A stretch of DNA of 64,000 nt from Enterobacter cancerogenus (GCF_019047785.1 NZ_CP077290.1:3906001-3970000); one strand, 5' to 3'. Positions 42,949 through 53,284 are shown, counted from the stretch's first letter. Translations and numbers: made by a program. The notes: a model not told the origin generated them from the letters alone.

Positions 42949-43091
42949 AACAAGGGATATAAGGCTATCTTGTTTGCCATTTTAGCTCCGGGGTGTGCTC
43001 GAAATGCTCACGTACTACGTGTACGCTCCGCTTTCTGCGCGCACGCCGGAACTAAACTGGCTGCACCGATATACGCCTTATAACCCTTGTT
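42949..43091. repeat. 143-bp imperfect palindrome between ffh and rpsP
   Basis: AACAAGGGATATAAGGC (42949) and GCCTTATAACCCTTGTT (43075) are inverted ends with one mismatch. Inner blocks (GCCATTTTAGCTCCGGGGTG and its near complement at about 43044-43065, and an ACGTACTACGTGTACG centre) also pair, so the whole forms one long hairpin. It is not an ERIC or REP by its sequence. It looks like a MITE-type or intergenic palindromic repeat. Confidence 0.75.
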
Positions 43092-43165
43092 TGGCATATG
43101 TGAAGCATATGCTGATTGCAATTTCCCCAGAAATCAGTAAAATTTTCGGGCTTTTAATATGACAC

Positions 43166-43200
43166 CCGGGCTCCGTTCCTCGATGGGGCCCGGTTGTTTT
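43166..43200 (+). terminator. Terminator-like hairpin in the rpsP leader
   Basis: CCGGGCTCC pairs with GGGGCCCGG around a 10-base loop, followed by TTGTTTTATT, 27 bases before the rpsP start. It may end ffh-side transcription or act as an attenuator for the ribosomal operon. Confidence 0.7.
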
Positions 43201-43219
43201 ATTCACACAAGAGGATGTT

Positions 43220-43468
43220 ATGGTAACTATTCGTTTAGCTCGTCACGGCGCTAAAAAGCGTCCGTTCTACCAGGTTGTTGTAACCGACAGCCGTAATGCA
43301 CGCAACGGTCGCTTCATCGAGCGCGTTGGTTTCTTCAACCCACTGGCCGCTGGCGCAGAAGAAGAAACTCGTCTGGATCTGGATCGTATCGCTCACTGGG
43401 TTGGCCAGGGCGCTACCGTTTCCGATCGCGTTGCTACGCTGATCAAAGCAGCAAACAAAGCAGCTTAA
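43220..43468 (+). CDS. rpsP: 30S ribosomal protein bS16
   Basis: 82 residues, the usual size. [20 protein letters not shown] and [13 protein letters not shown] are invariant bS16 sequences. It helps fold the 5' domain of 16S rRNA. First gene of the rpsP-rimM-trmD-rplS operon; GAGG precedes the ATG. Confidence 0.98.
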   Translation: MVTIRLARHGAKKRPFYQVVVTDSRNARNGRFIERVGFFNPLAAGAEEETRLDLDRIAHWVGQGATVSDRVATLIKAANKAA

Positions 43469-43486
43469 TCTGTCACGGTGGTCATG

Positions 43487-44023
43487 ATGAGCAATAAAGC
43501 ACCTGTTGAACCGATCGTATTGGGAAAAATGGGTTCTTGCTACGGTATCCGTGGTTGGCTCAGAGTGTTTTCCTCCACTGAAGACGCTGATAGCATTTTT
43601 AATTACCAGCCCTGGTTTATTCAGAAGGCCGGTAAGTGGGAAGAGGTCGAGCTGGAAAGCTGGCGTCACCACAATCAGGACATCATCATCAAGCTGAAAG
43701 GCGTTGACGATCGTGATGCCGCGAATGCGCTGACTAATTGTGAAATTGTCGTGGATTCGTCGCAGTTGCCACAGCTGGAAGAGGGCGACTACTACTGGAA
43801 AGACCTTATGGGTTGCCAGGTGGTCACTACTGAAGGCTACAGCCTGGGGAAAGTCATCGATATGATGGAAACCGGGTCAAATGACGTTCTCGTCATTAAG
43901 GCAAACCTGAAAGATGCATTTGGCATCAAGGAGCGGTTGGTTCCGTTCCTCGATGGACAGGTTATCAAGAAAGTCGATCTCACTACTCAGACGATTGAAG
44001 TAGATTGGGATCCTGGTTTTTAA
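43487..44023 (+). CDS. rimM: Ribosome maturation factor RimM
   Basis: The start is placed at ATG 43487 ([14 protein letters not shown]), with GGTGG 5 bases before; ATG 43484 and GTG 43478 are alternatives. The N-terminal domain [21 protein letters not shown] and the PRC-barrel domain with [11 protein letters not shown] and [15 protein letters not shown] are conserved. RimM binds the 30S head through uS19 and aids late 16S maturation. Confidence 0.97.
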   Translation: MSNKAPVEPIVLGKMGSCYGIRGWLRVFSSTEDADSIFNYQPWFIQKAGKWEEVELESWRHHNQDIIIKLKGVDDRDAANALTNCEIVVDSSQLPQLEEGDYYWKDLMGCQVVTTEGYSLGKVIDMMETGSNDVLVIKANLKDAFGIKERLVPFLDGQVIKKVDLTTQTIEVDWDPGF

Positions 44024-44054
44024 ATTCTCCGGATAAACGGTAAAAGACGGCGCT

Positions 44055-44822
44055 ATGTGGATTGGCATAATTAGCCTGTTTCCTGAAATGTTCCGCGCGA
44101 TTACTGATTACGGGGTAACTGGCCGGGCAGTAAAGAATGGCCTGCTGAGCATCCAGAGCTGGAGTCCTCGTGACTTCACGCATGACCGGCACCGTACCGT
44201 GGACGATCGTCCTTACGGCGGCGGACCGGGGATGCTGATGATGGTGCAACCCTTACGGGACGCCATTCACACAGCAAAAGCCGCGGCGGGTGAAGGCGCA
44301 AAGGTGATTTATCTGTCACCTCAGGGACGCAAGCTTGATCAAGCGGGCGTGAGCGAACTGGCGACGAATCAAAAGCTGATTCTGGTCTGTGGTCGCTACG
44401 AAGGGATAGATGAGCGCGTAATTCAAACCGAGATTGACGAAGAATGGTCTATCGGCGATTACGTTCTCAGCGGTGGTGAGTTACCAGCAATGACGCTGAT
44501 TGACTCCGTTGCCCGGTTCATTCCGGGTGTACTGGGCCATGAAGCATCGGCAACGGAAGATTCGTTTGCCGATGGATTACTGGACTGTCCACACTATACT
44601 CGTCCTGAAGTGTTAGAAGGGATGGACGTCCCGGCAGTGTTACTGTCCGGAAACCATGCCGAGATACGTCGCTGGCGCTTGAAGCAGTCGCTGGGCCGAA
44701 CCTGGCTTAGAAGACCTGAACTTCTGGAAAACCTGGCTCTGACTGAAGAGCAAGCAAAGTTGCTGGCCGAGTTCAAAACCGAACACGCGCACCAGCAACA
44801 TGAACATGATGGGAAGGCGTAA
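44055..44822 (+). CDS. trmD: tRNA (guanine-37-N1)-methyltransferase TrmD
   Basis: 255 residues, as in E. coli. The SPOUT trefoil knot is represented by [32 protein letters not shown] and [14 protein letters not shown]. The enzyme makes m1G37 next to the anticodon and prevents frameshifting. It is read 31 bases after rimM. Confidence 0.98.
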   Translation: MWIGIISLFPEMFRAITDYGVTGRAVKNGLLSIQSWSPRDFTHDRHRTVDDRPYGGGPGMLMMVQPLRDAIHTAKAAAGEGAKVIYLSPQGRKLDQAGVSELATNQKLILVCGRYEGIDERVIQTEIDEEWSIGDYVLSGGELPAMTLIDSVARFIPGVLGHEASATEDSFADGLLDCPHYTRPEVLEGMDVPAVLLSGNHAEIRRWRLKQSLGRTWLRRPELLENLALTEEQAKLLAEFKTEHAHQQHEHDGKA

Positions 44823-44862
44823 TACGCTCCCGAATATCAGTTTACCCAGGATAAGAGATTAA

Positions 44863-45213
<351 letters not shown>

Positions 45214-45241
45214 GATTCGCTTAAGCGACATCCTGTTAAAG

Positions 45242-45269
45242 GGGCTGGCCGAAAGGCTGGCCCTTTTTT
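45242..45269 (+). terminator. Terminator of the rpsP-rplS operon
   Basis: GGGCTGGCC-GAAA-GGCTGGCCC (two wobble pairs) followed by six T. Confidence 0.93.
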
Positions 45270-45343
45270 ATTTCATCGCACTCCTCGCGTTAACTCTTTT
45301 GTGATAAATCGTTTACAATGCTTGCCTCTTTAACGGAGGGTAA

Positions 45344-45748
45344 GTGAATAACGTACTGCATCAGCATACCTGGAAACGCACAGCGGCATTGACCGCGCTG
45401 TTCGCGATCCTGCTGATCGTCGTGGCACCGCTTATCTCCGTTGCGCTGCAAAAAGATCCCATGAGCGCCATGCCGGGCATGCATCATGATATGAGCATGA
45501 TGTCGATGGATGAGCATCACGGCGATATGCAGCACTCGCTCCCCGTCGATCATGCCGAAGCGTGTGGCTATTGCGTGCTGCTGGCGCATGTGCCGGGCAT
45601 GATGCTGGCGCTGATCGTCCTGCTCGTTGCGATAGTGCAACGGCTTCGCGTGAGGCCGCCGCGGCAGGCGGTTAGCCACTGGCACTTTTTCCCCTGGCTC
45701 TATCCTGATACCCGCGCGCCGCCGCGTTGGTCTGCTTTTTCCCTTTAA
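45344..45748 (+). CDS. DUF2946-type membrane protein, metal-associated
   Basis: GTG start with GGAGG 4 bases upstream. The 134-residue protein has an N-terminal membrane segment (AALTALFAILLIVVAPLISVAL), then a Met/His-rich stretch (MPGMHHDMSMMSMDEHHGDM), the ACGYC motif and a second membrane helix. These features are usual in DUF2946 proteins found with copper-linked genes. It lies 40 bases before a PepSY membrane protein and is probably co-transcribed. Not present at this place in E. coli by my memory. Confidence 0.8.
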   Translation: MNNVLHQHTWKRTAALTALFAILLIVVAPLISVALQKDPMSAMPGMHHDMSMMSMDEHHGDMQHSLPVDHAEACGYCVLLAHVPGMMLALIVLLVAIVQRLRVRPPRQAVSHWHFFPWLYPDTRAPPRWSAFSL

Positions 45749-45788
45749 AAAACAAAATCGATAACTTTTTGCCTGAAAAAGGAAAAGT

Positions 45789-47159
45789 ATGACAACCTGC
45801 ACTCCGCGCGCGGCATGGGGAAACCTGCTGCGTCGACTTCATTTCTATGTCGGGCTATTTGTTGGTCCGTTTATCTTCTTCGCCGCGCTGACCGGCACGC
45901 TTTACGTGGCGACACCGCAGCTGGAAAATGCGCTCTACCGGCACGCGCTGCACACGGATAACGTGGGTGAACCTCAGCCACTGGCGGCACAAATTGCCGT
46001 GGCGGAAAACGTTGTGGGTAAAGAGCTGCGTTTGCACGCCGTTCGCCCGGGGCTGGCCGATGGCGACACTACCCGGGTGATGTTTGCCGACCCAACGCTT
46101 GGGCCATCTGAAAACCGGGCTGTCTTTATCGATCCGGTTAGCCTGGCGGTGCTGGGCGATATGACGGTGTACGGCACCAGCGGGATTTTGCCGCTGCGTC
46201 AGACAATTGATTATCTGCATACTTCGCTGATGCTGGGTGATGTGGGGCGTCTCTACAGCGAGCTGGCTGCCTCGTGGATGTGGATCGCCGCGCTCGGCGG
46301 TATCGCCCTGTGGTTTTTCACTCGCCCTAAGCGGCGCATTAACAACCGCTTCCAAAATCGTCGGCGTTTACATGTCACATTAGGCTGGATCCTGCTGGGC
46401 GGGATGTTGCTTTTTTCGGCTACCGGTCTGACATGGTCGCAACTGGCCGGGGGCAATGTGGATAAGCTGCGCGCTGGGATGAACTGGCTTACGCCGCAGG
46501 TGAACACCACCCTCACGGGCATACCGGAAGTACACGATGAACATGCTGAGCACCACGGACACCATGCCGGAATGAAGATGCCTGAAATGGCGCTGGATCT
46601 GACGCTGTTTGATAGCGTTTTGCACTCTGCCCGCAAGGCCGGGATCGACGCCAGTAAGCTGGAGATCCGCCCGGCAAAAATGGCCGATCGGGCCTGGACG
46701 GTGACTGAAATCGATCGCCGCTGGCCGACCCAGGTGGACGCCGTTGCCGTTGATCCGCACTCAATGCAGGTTACGGACAGCACCCGCTTCGCTGACTTCC
46801 CGCTAATGGCAAAACTCACCCGCTGGGGAGTGGATTTCCACATGGGCATTCTGTTTGGCCTGGTGAATCAGCTACTGCTTATCGCGTTTGGTACTGCGCT
46901 GTGCGTACTCATCCTCTGGGGATACCGGATGTGGTGGATGCGCCGTCCGGCAAACTCCGCGGTGAACCCGGTGCAAACGCTCTGTCAGAGCTGGCTGGCA
47001 TTGTCGGGATGGGGAAGGGGAGTGACGGTGATGATAAGCGTCCTGCTGGGGCTGGCGCTGCCGGTGATGGGCGTGAGTCTGGCAATCTTTATCGTCATCG
47101 ACTGGCTGCGCTGGCGAGCGGCATCAGGCGTGTCGCTCGCTGAATCATCCGTTAAATAA
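45789..47159 (+). CDS. PepSY-associated TM protein (possible metal/iron reductase-like)
   Basis: 456 residues. The PepSY_TM pattern begins LLRRLHFYVGLFVGPFIFFAALTGTLY, followed by periplasmic PepSY parts, a helix pair near 155-215 (ASWMWIAALGGIALWFF; LGWILLGGMLLFSATGLTW), a His/Met loop (HDEHAEHHGHHAGMKMPEM) and three more helices near 345-450. Conserved histidines in the helices could bind haem. Members often accompany TonB-dependent metal receptors and may reduce siderophore or copper at the membrane. The His/Met loop and DUF2946 neighbour suggest copper; this is inferred. Confidence 0.85.
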   Translation: MTTCTPRAAWGNLLRRLHFYVGLFVGPFIFFAALTGTLYVATPQLENALYRHALHTDNVGEPQPLAAQIAVAENVVGKELRLHAVRPGLADGDTTRVMFADPTLGPSENRAVFIDPVSLAVLGDMTVYGTSGILPLRQTIDYLHTSLMLGDVGRLYSELAASWMWIAALGGIALWFFTRPKRRINNRFQNRRRLHVTLGWILLGGMLLFSATGLTWSQLAGGNVDKLRAGMNWLTPQVNTTLTGIPEVHDEHAEHHGHHAGMKMPEMALDLTLFDSVLHSARKAGIDASKLEIRPAKMADRAWTVTEIDRRWPTQVDAVAVDPHSMQVTDSTRFADFPLMAKLTRWGVDFHMGILFGLVNQLLLIAFGTALCVLILWGYRMWWMRRPANSAVNPVQTLCQSWLALSGWGRGVTVMISVLLGLALPVMGVSLAIFIVIDWLRWRAASGVSLAESSVK

Positions 47160-47161
47160 CC

Positions 47162-47647
47162 CTATGGCGTGCTGATGACCACCGCAACCCGGCGGTTTTC
47201 AGCACGCCCTTGTGGGGTACTGTTGCTGGCAACGGGATATTTTTTGCCGAGTCCCTGCGTGGTGAGATTGCCACGGGGGATATTTGCCCCTTTCGCCCAG
47301 GCGTCGGCAACGGCATTAGCGCGCTTTAACGAAAGTGCTTCGTTGTAGCTCTCTTCTCCGTAGTTATCCGTATGTCCGTCCATTCGCGCATGGTTTAAAC
47401 CGGTTGCCGCAAGGCGGGAAGCCATAGTCCGGATTTGCGTTTCGCTTTCCGGGCGTAGTCTGGCATCGTTTTTATCAAACAGGATCTTATCTGACAGGCC
47501 CAGAGACCAGTCCCCGTTCAATTCATTGAAACCGTAGGACTGCATGGCGGCGATTTGCTCGGCGGTGAATTTCCCTTTTGGCGGGGCCTGACAGCCTGCC
47601 AGGACAAGTGATGCCATAAACAGGGGCGCGAGGTATCGCTTTAACAT
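47162..47647 (-). CDS. yfiB: OmpA-family lipoprotein YfiB
   Basis: 161 residues. Lipobox LAGC (Cys 19), then a peptidoglycan-binding OmpA domain with ARMDGHTDNYGEESYNEALSLKRANAVADAW and RAENRRVAVVI. YfiB binds and sequesters YfiR at the outer membrane, which frees the diguanylate cyclase YfiN. It is the last gene of the yfiR-yfiN-yfiB operon, 13 bases after yfiN. Confidence 0.95.
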   Translation of the reverse strand: MLKRYLAPLFMASLVLAGCQAPPKGKFTAEQIAAMQSYGFNELNGDWSLGLSDKILFDKNDARLRPESETQIRTMASRLAATGLNHARMDGHTDNYGEESYNEALSLKRANAVADAWAKGANIPRGNLTTQGLGKKYPVASNSTPQGRAENRRVAVVISTP

Positions 47648-47660
47648 ATCGTATTCCTTT

Positions 47661-48881
47661 CTAAGAGAGTGTTTTGGTTCGCTGGTTTTTCACCAGGTAC
47701 ATGTTGCGGTCGGCCTGCTCCAGTAATGCCTCCACGGAGGCATTTTCCCACGCCAGTGCATAGCCAATGCTAAGTGACATTGATGCCGTGTGCCCGTTAT
47801 GAACATCAAACGGACGGATGAACCGTTGCGCCAGGGCAGCGCAAATATGCTGAACCTCATTTTCTGAATGGACGCCGTACAGGATCATCGCAAATTCGTC
47901 CCCGCCGAGACGGTAAGAACGGTGACGCTTTTGCCCGAACTCGACCATTCTTTCGGCGACATCAATCAGCACGCCGTCGCCTGCGGCATGGCCCCAGGTG
48001 TCGTTGATATATTTGAAGTTGTCGCCATCCAGGAACAGCAGGGCGGAATGTGCCTTAGCGGATGCGTCATTCATCAGAGCGGCAATGCTGTTACGAAATG
48101 CCGCCCGGTTGGCAAGGCCTGTCAGGGGATCGTGCATGGCGGTACGCAGAAGCTGGGCATTCTTTGCCTGAAGCTTAAGCTGCCACTCTTCCATCTCATC
48201 CAGCAGGCTGTTGAAATCTTCACCGAACTGGTGAAACTCTTCGATACGCCCTTCCTTTACACGCCGCGAGAAGTTGCGGTTGGTGCGCACATCATGAACG
48301 ACATCGGTAATGTTTTGCATGGCGATGACCATGCCATGGTGTAACGAGCGCGTCAGGGTAAGGGCAACGGCAGAGGCTAAAAGAATGCAGCCGGTGAGAA
48401 CCGCAAACGACATCCAGAGGAAATGGCCGATCAGGCTGTCGCGTGCGGTCAGGCGAATTTCGCCGATCCTGCTTCCGTTGTGCATAATTGGCTGTGAAAC
48501 CGGATTGGGAAACAGCCAGCGGCTGACCAGCGTGCCCAGGGTGTCGCTATTATCCTGCGGGTTCCAGGACCAGTATGCGAAGCGTTTCTCATGAACGTTG
48601 AGCACTTCCGCTGCGGCGAACTGCCCCTGCTTGCCAAGGGTGGTGAGGGTTTCATTTGCCGCTAATGAATCGTTGAAAACCAGGGAGGCTTCCAGATTGT
48701 GACTCATGGTCGCCCCTGTTAATTCGAGATTCTTTTGGGCGTATTCCTTTAATGTCACGACGGAAGCAAAGCTGAGTAACAACCATATAAACGTCATTGT
48801 TACTATTACGCTTATCATATTGATACGCCTCAGCGTTCTTTTAAACGTCGGACGTGATGCTGAAGTGAAATCCTTATTCAT
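47661..48881 (-). CDS. yfiN: Diguanylate cyclase YfiN (DgcN)
   Basis: The start is placed at ATG 48881, overlapping the yfiR stop by 8 bases; a TTG 18 bases upstream is less likely. The 406-residue protein has a membrane helix near 24-45, a periplasmic CHASE8-like sensor, a second helix near 155-175, HAMP, and a GGDEF domain with YRLGGDEFAMI. The intact GGDEF shows it can make cyclic-di-GMP. It is held off by YfiR and promotes biofilm and septum arrest under envelope stress. Confidence 0.95.
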   Translation of the reverse strand: MNKDFTSASRPTFKRTLRRINMISVIVTMTFIWLLLSFASVVTLKEYAQKNLELTGATMSHNLEASLVFNDSLAANETLTTLGKQGQFAAAEVLNVHEKRFAYWSWNPQDNSDTLGTLVSRWLFPNPVSQPIMHNGSRIGEIRLTARDSLIGHFLWMSFAVLTGCILLASAVALTLTRSLHHGMVIAMQNITDVVHDVRTNRNFSRRVKEGRIEEFHQFGEDFNSLLDEMEEWQLKLQAKNAQLLRTAMHDPLTGLANRAAFRNSIAALMNDASAKAHSALLFLDGDNFKYINDTWGHAAGDGVLIDVAERMVEFGQKRHRSYRLGGDEFAMILYGVHSENEVQHICAALAQRFIRPFDVHNGHTASMSLSIGYALAWENASVEALLEQADRNMYLVKNQRTKTLS

Positions 48882-49413
48882 GCTTTGTATTCCGTGCAAG
48901 CATTAATACATCCGGATTGACTCTTACGCCACTGCGCGATAGCGCATCCAGATTGACGGAAAACCTAACCCGGCCACCTTCAAATATCAGACAAAAGGCG
49001 CTGCCAATAACGCATTCCGGGTTCTGCTCTGAGAGTAACAGCAATGCCCGGCCCTGATACTGGCTTATTAATTCAAGCTGCTTTGCCGGTGATTCCGAGC
49101 CGAAATAAATGGCGTCGCATGTTGCTGAGAGTGCTTCTTGATCGTTGCGTACAATGACGGGTGTATAAGGCAAAACGCTCTGCCCCTCATTCCGGGTGCT
49201 GAGCGCCTGGCTATAGCGCGAAGAGGCGTAAATACAGAGCACAGGCTGGCCTGCGAGGGCTGGCCAGCGGGTGTAACTGACGATACCCGATACAATAGAA
49301 CGAACCGATTTATCCGTTTCTGTTAGGGCGACTGCGGCTGCCTGACCCATAAAAAGAAGCAACAGGAGCGCCAGAGTGAGCCGTGATAAAGAGATCAAGA
49401 ATGATTTTCTCAT
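48874..49413 (-). CDS. yfiR: Periplasmic YfiN inhibitor YfiR
   Basis: 179 residues with a Sec signal peptide (LTLALLLLLFMGQAAAVA). The YfiR/DUF4154 core is VRSIVSGIVSYTRWPA, LCIYASSRYSQAL, and ALLLLSEQNPECVIGSAFCLIFEGGRVRFSVNLDALSRS in pieces; Cys pairs allow redox control. YfiR binds the periplasmic part of YfiN. First gene of the operon. Confidence 0.94.
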   Translation of the reverse strand: MRKSFLISLSRLTLALLLLLFMGQAAAVALTETDKSVRSIVSGIVSYTRWPALAGQPVLCIYASSRYSQALSTRNEGQSVLPYTPVIVRNDQEALSATCDAIYFGSESPAKQLELISQYQGRALLLLSEQNPECVIGSAFCLIFEGGRVRFSVNLDALSRSGVRVNPDVLMLARNTKHE

Positions 49414-49561
49414 CAGAATCCGCCATATCGCTCAGGGGCCAGATGCCTTAACAACGTGATGGCAGAATAACGTCGTTTAATATAGCCGTCATTATGTCAG
49501 AAAATTCCTGCTGTGCTGTAGGTAAAATCTTACAGTCGCATTTCTTGTGAATGCGGAATAA

Positions 49562-49936
49562 TCAATTAAGCCGACTGCTTTTGATGCTTTCATCCATTCC
49601 CTTTTGCCACGCCTCGTGCAGCTTCAGGGCTTTTTCTGTGCCTTCACAACTGGCCGGAAATGATTTACCCGCTAATCCCCAGGCGTAAATAAATTCTTCT
49701 TCGCAGACTCTTTTTTGACCATCGGCGTAGCCGCGCAGATAGGCATGTCGATCGACATGCCTGTCGTTAAGGTTATCGGCCAGCGTCGCGTTATCTTTAA
49801 CAGGCAGGCCGTTCATGGCGTCCTCTTTTCCTGCGGTAAACCAGTCAGGACTCGTCCAGTCTGGTTGAAAGGTGTACGGGTCAATCTGGCAGCCTGCCAG
49901 ACATAGCATCAATAGTGCAGACGCGATTGCACGCAT
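49562..49936 (-). CDS. yfiL: DUF2799-type lipoprotein YfiL
   Basis: The start is ATG 49936 with AAGGAG upstream; the longer frame reaching 50026 is rejected. 124 residues with lipobox LAGC (Cys 16) and a mature Asp/Tyr-rich region (DWTSPDWFTAGKEDAMNG, HAYLRGYADGQKRVCEEEF) of DUF2799 type. Position between yfiR and aroF is as in E. coli yfiL. Role unknown. Confidence 0.85.
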   Translation of the reverse strand: MRAIASALLMLCLAGCQIDPYTFQPDWTSPDWFTAGKEDAMNGLPVKDNATLADNLNDRHVDRHAYLRGYADGQKRVCEEEFIYAWGLAGKSFPASCEGTEKALKLHEAWQKGMDESIKSSRLN

Positions 49937-49984
49937 AGTGATTCTCCTTTTCTTATCAGCATAGCGTGACAAACTCATCAAAGG

Positions 49985-50055
49985 TGTAATTTTAAGTTTA
50001 CGATAATATCGCCTGATTTTTGCCATTAAATGGCTTTTGTAAACTTATCTGTACG
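49985..50055 (+). promoter_or_regulatory. TyrR boxes upstream of aroF
   Basis: TGTAATTTTAAGTTTACG (49985-50002) and TGTAAACTTATCTGTACG (50038-50055) match TGTAAA-N6-TTTACA closely and weakly. A promoter TTGAAT (50065) and TATCGT (50087) at 16-base spacing follows. This is the tyrosine-dependent repression region known for aroF. Confidence 0.8.
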
Positions 50056-50148
50056 TATTTTGGATTGAATTCTTTACTTGTTGTGGTATCGTTGTTTCAC
50101 CTCTCAGAGGAAACCACTATCGCAAACGAGCTTTACAGGACTGCCATC

Positions 50149-51219
50149 ATGCAAAAAGACGCGCTGAATAACGTACACATTACCGACGAACAGATTTTGA
50201 TTACTCCGGATCAGCTGAAAGCGGAGTTTCCGCTGAGCGCGGCACAAGAGGCTCAAATTGAGCACTCTCGCCAGACCATTTCTGACATCATTGCCGGTCG
50301 CGATCCGCGCCTGCTGGTGGTTTGTGGCCCTTGCTCTATTCACGATCCTGAAGCCGCCATTGAGTACGCTCGTCGGTTTAAAACATTAGCGGAGGAGGTC
50401 AGCGATAGCCTCTATCTGGTAATGCGCGTCTATTTTGAAAAGCCACGTACGACCGTTGGCTGGAAAGGGTTGATCAACGACCCGCACATGGATGGCTCGT
50501 TTGATGTGGAAGCAGGCCTGAAGATAGCGCGCAGCCTGCTGGTGGAGCTGGTCAGCATGGGGCTGCCGCTGGCAACCGAAGCGCTGGATCCGAACAGCCC
50601 GCAATACCTTGGCGATCTGTTTAGCTGGTCTGCGATTGGTGCACGCACCACGGAATCACAAACTCACCGTGAGATGGCCTCTGGCCTCTCTATGCCGGTT
50701 GGCTTTAAAAACGGTACCGACGGCAGCCTGGCGACGGCAATCAACGCAATGCGCGCCGCTGCGATGCCACACCGCTTTGTTGGAATCAACCAGGCAGGGC
50801 AGGTTTGTCTGCTGCAAACACAGGGCAACCCGGATGGACATGTGATCCTGCGCGGCGGTAAAGCACCGAACTACAGCCCGGCGGACGTGGCACAGTGTGA
50901 AAAAGAGATGGAACAGGCGGGACTGCGCCCGGCTCTGATGGTAGATTGCAGCCATGGTAATTCCAATAAAGATTACCGTCGACAGCCTGCGGTGGCGGAG
51001 TCTGTGGTCGCGCAGATCAAAGATGGCAACCGTTCTATTATCGGTCTGATGATTGAAAGTAATATTCATGAAGGTAATCAGTCATCAGAACAACCGCGCA
51101 GCGCAATGAAGCATGGCGTATCCGTGACGGATGCCTGCATCAGCTGGGAAACCACCGATGCGCTGCTGCGTGAGATCCATAAAGATTTAAGCGGCCAGCT
51201 GTCGACGCGTCTGGTTTAA
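50149..51219 (+). CDS. aroF: Tyr-sensitive DAHP synthase AroF
   Basis: 356 residues from [11 protein letters not shown], the E. coli length. Conserved [30 protein letters not shown] and [15 protein letters not shown]. The enzyme condenses phosphoenolpyruvate and erythrose 4-phosphate, first step of the shikimate pathway; this isozyme is inhibited by tyrosine. It forms an operon with tyrA 10 bases downstream and is repressed through the TyrR boxes. Confidence 0.98.
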   Translation: MQKDALNNVHITDEQILITPDQLKAEFPLSAAQEAQIEHSRQTISDIIAGRDPRLLVVCGPCSIHDPEAAIEYARRFKTLAEEVSDSLYLVMRVYFEKPRTTVGWKGLINDPHMDGSFDVEAGLKIARSLLVELVSMGLPLATEALDPNSPQYLGDLFSWSAIGARTTESQTHREMASGLSMPVGFKNGTDGSLATAINAMRAAAMPHRFVGINQAGQVCLLQTQGNPDGHVILRGGKAPNYSPADVAQCEKEMEQAGLRPALMVDCSHGNSNKDYRRQPAVAESVVAQIKDGNRSIIGLMIESNIHEGNQSSEQPRSAMKHGVSVTDACISWETTDALLREIHKDLSGQLSTRLV

Positions 51220-51229
51220 GAGGTTAGTT

Positions 51230-52351
51230 ATGGTTGCTGAATTGACCGCGTTACGCGATCAAATAGATGAAGTGGACAAGGCGCTGCTGGAACTGCTGGC
51301 GCGCCGTATGGCGCTGGTTGCCGAGGTAGGTGAAGTTAAAAGCCAGTACGGCTTGCCGATTTATGTCCCGGAGCGCGAAGCGTCAATGCTGGCCTCCCGC
51401 CGTAAAGAAGCACAGGCGTTGGGCGTCTCGCCGGATTTAATTGAAGACGTTCTGCGCCGCGTTATGCGCGAATCCTATTCCAGCGAAAACGACAAAGGCT
51501 TCAAGACGCTCTGCCCGTCGCTACGACCGGTGGTGATTGTGGGCGGCGGCGGGCAGATGGGCCGATTGTTTGAGAAGATGCTGACGCTTTCGGGCTATCA
51601 GGTGCGCATTCTGGAAAAAGAAGACTGGGCGCGCGCGCCGGAGCTGACCGCCGATGCGGGGATGGTTATCGTTAGCGTGCCTATCCACGTAACGGAGCAG
51701 ATCGTTGGGAAACTTCCTCCGTTGCCGGACGACTGTATCCTGGTCGATCTGGCCTCGGTCAAAAATGGTCCGCTACAGGCGATGCTTGCAGCGCACAGTG
51801 GCCCTGTTCTTGGGCTGCATCCGATGTTTGGCCCGGACAGTGGCAGCCTGGCGAAACAGGTGGTGGTGTACTGCGATGGCCGTCAGCCAGAAGCCTATCA
51901 GTGGTTCCTGGAACAGATTCAGGTGTGGGGCGCGCGTTTGCATCGCATCAGCGCCGTGGAGCACGACCAGAACATGGCGTTTATCCAGGCGCTGCGCCAC
52001 TTTGCGACCTTTGCCTACGGGCTGCACCTGGCAGAAGAGAACGTTCAGCTTGAACAACTGCTTGCGCTCTCTTCGCCGATCTATCGTCTGGAGCTTGCGA
52101 TGGTCGGGCGGCTGTTTGCGCAGGATCCCCAGTTGTATGCCGACATTATTATGTCATCGGAGAATAACCTCGCGCTGATCAAACGCTACTACCGGCGTTT
52201 TGGTGAAGCCATCACCTTGCTGGAGCACGGCGATAAGCAGGCGTTCATCGACAGCTTCCGTAAGGTTGAGCACTGGTTCGGTGATTATGCGACGCGGTTC
52301 CAGAGCGAGAGCCGCACGCTGTTGCGACAGGCAAATGACAGTCGCCAGTAA
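51230..52351 (+). CDS. tyrA: Chorismate mutase/prephenate dehydrogenase TyrA
   Basis: 373 residues, as in E. coli. N-terminal chorismate mutase (1-90, [20 protein letters not shown]) and NAD-binding prephenate dehydrogenase with [16 protein letters not shown] and [15 protein letters not shown]. Makes 4-hydroxyphenylpyruvate for tyrosine. The aroF-tyrA transcript ends in the terminator at 52372. Confidence 0.98.
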   Translation: MVAELTALRDQIDEVDKALLELLARRMALVAEVGEVKSQYGLPIYVPEREASMLASRRKEAQALGVSPDLIEDVLRRVMRESYSSENDKGFKTLCPSLRPVVIVGGGGQMGRLFEKMLTLSGYQVRILEKEDWARAPELTADAGMVIVSVPIHVTEQIVGKLPPLPDDCILVDLASVKNGPLQAMLAAHSGPVLGLHPMFGPDSGSLAKQVVVYCDGRQPEAYQWFLEQIQVWGARLHRISAVEHDQNMAFIQALRHFATFAYGLHLAEENVQLEQLLALSSPIYRLELAMVGRLFAQDPQLYADIIMSSENNLALIKRYYRRFGEAITLLEHGDKQAFIDSFRKVEHWFGDYATRFQSESRTLLRQANDSRQ

Positions 52352-52371
52352 TGCGATGATGTATATACTGA

Positions 52372-52395
52372 AAGCCAGCAATGCTGGCTTTTTTC
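52372..52395 (+). terminator. Terminator of aroF-tyrA
   Basis: AAGCCAGC-AAT-GCTGGCTT followed by T residues, 20 bases after tyrA. It precedes the SMP-30 gene, so that gene needs its own promoter or read-through. Confidence 0.9.
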
Positions 52396-52411
52396 ATTTT
52401 GGGGAACTGTC

Positions 52412-53284
52412 ATGTCCGAACCACAGCTGCTGTTAAATTACACCGGCCACCTGCCGGAATGCCCGACGTGGAGCGAGGAAGAGCAGGCGCTCTACTGGGC
52501 GGATATTCTCGAAGGCGAGATCCACCGCTTTCATATCGCCACTGCGGAACATACCGTACTTTCGTTTCACGAAGAGGTGGGCTGTTTTGCCCTGCGTGAA
52601 AACGGCGGTTTCATTGTCGCAATGCGTAACGCTATCTGGCTGACCGACAAGCATGGTCTGCTCCGGCAAAAGGTCTGCGATAACCCCTCTAACCCGCAGT
52701 TGGCGCGTTTTAATGATGGGGGCACCGACAGTGCAGGGCGTTTTTACGCGGGCACCTTTTGGGGGCCAGGCGACTACAACGGTGCCATGCTGATGCGCAT
52801 TGCTAACGACCTGACGCCTAAAGTCATCCAGTGGGACATCCAGGGACACAACGGCCTGGCGTTTACTCAGGATAAAAAATGGATGTTTACCTCCGACACG
52901 CCAAACGGCGTGATTTACCGAACGCCGCTGGACGAGCAGGGTGAGCCGGGTCAACGTGAAGTATTTCGTCGCTTTAAAGAGGGTGAGGGCATACCTGATG
53001 GTGCGGCGACGGACATTGAAGGCTGTTACTGGAGCGCGTTGTTTGACGGCTGGCGTATCGCGCGGTTTTCGCCGCAGGGCGAGCAGCTTGAAGAGTATCG
53101 GCTCCCGGTGCGCTGCCCGACGATGGTCTGTTTTGGTGGAGAGGATATGAAAACGCTGTTTATCACCACCACGCGGGAAAATATGGATGAGGAAGAGCTG
53201 GCGAAATATCCGCTCTCAGGGGCGATCTTCACCCTGCCCGTCAGCGTGGCAGGTGTGAAGAAAAGCCGGTTTATAGAACGTTAA
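52412..53284 (+). CDS. SMP-30/gluconolactonase family protein
   Basis: 290 residues. The six-bladed propeller family is marked by [19 protein letters not shown] near residue 11, [35 protein letters not shown] and [20 protein letters not shown] near 195, with Glu, Asn and Asp metal ligands in the usual places. Such proteins hydrolyse sugar lactones or similar esters. It lies between tyrA and pheA, absent from that place in E. coli by my memory, and its stop overlaps the converging pheA stop by 4 bases. Confidence 0.9.
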   Translation: MSEPQLLLNYTGHLPECPTWSEEEQALYWADILEGEIHRFHIATAEHTVLSFHEEVGCFALRENGGFIVAMRNAIWLTDKHGLLRQKVCDNPSNPQLARFNDGGTDSAGRFYAGTFWGPGDYNGAMLMRIANDLTPKVIQWDIQGHNGLAFTQDKKWMFTSDTPNGVIYRTPLDEQGEPGQREVFRRFKEGEGIPDGAATDIEGCYWSALFDGWRIARFSPQGEQLEEYRLPVRCPTMVCFGGEDMKTLFITTTRENMDEEELAKYPLSGAIFTLPVSVAGVKKSRFIER

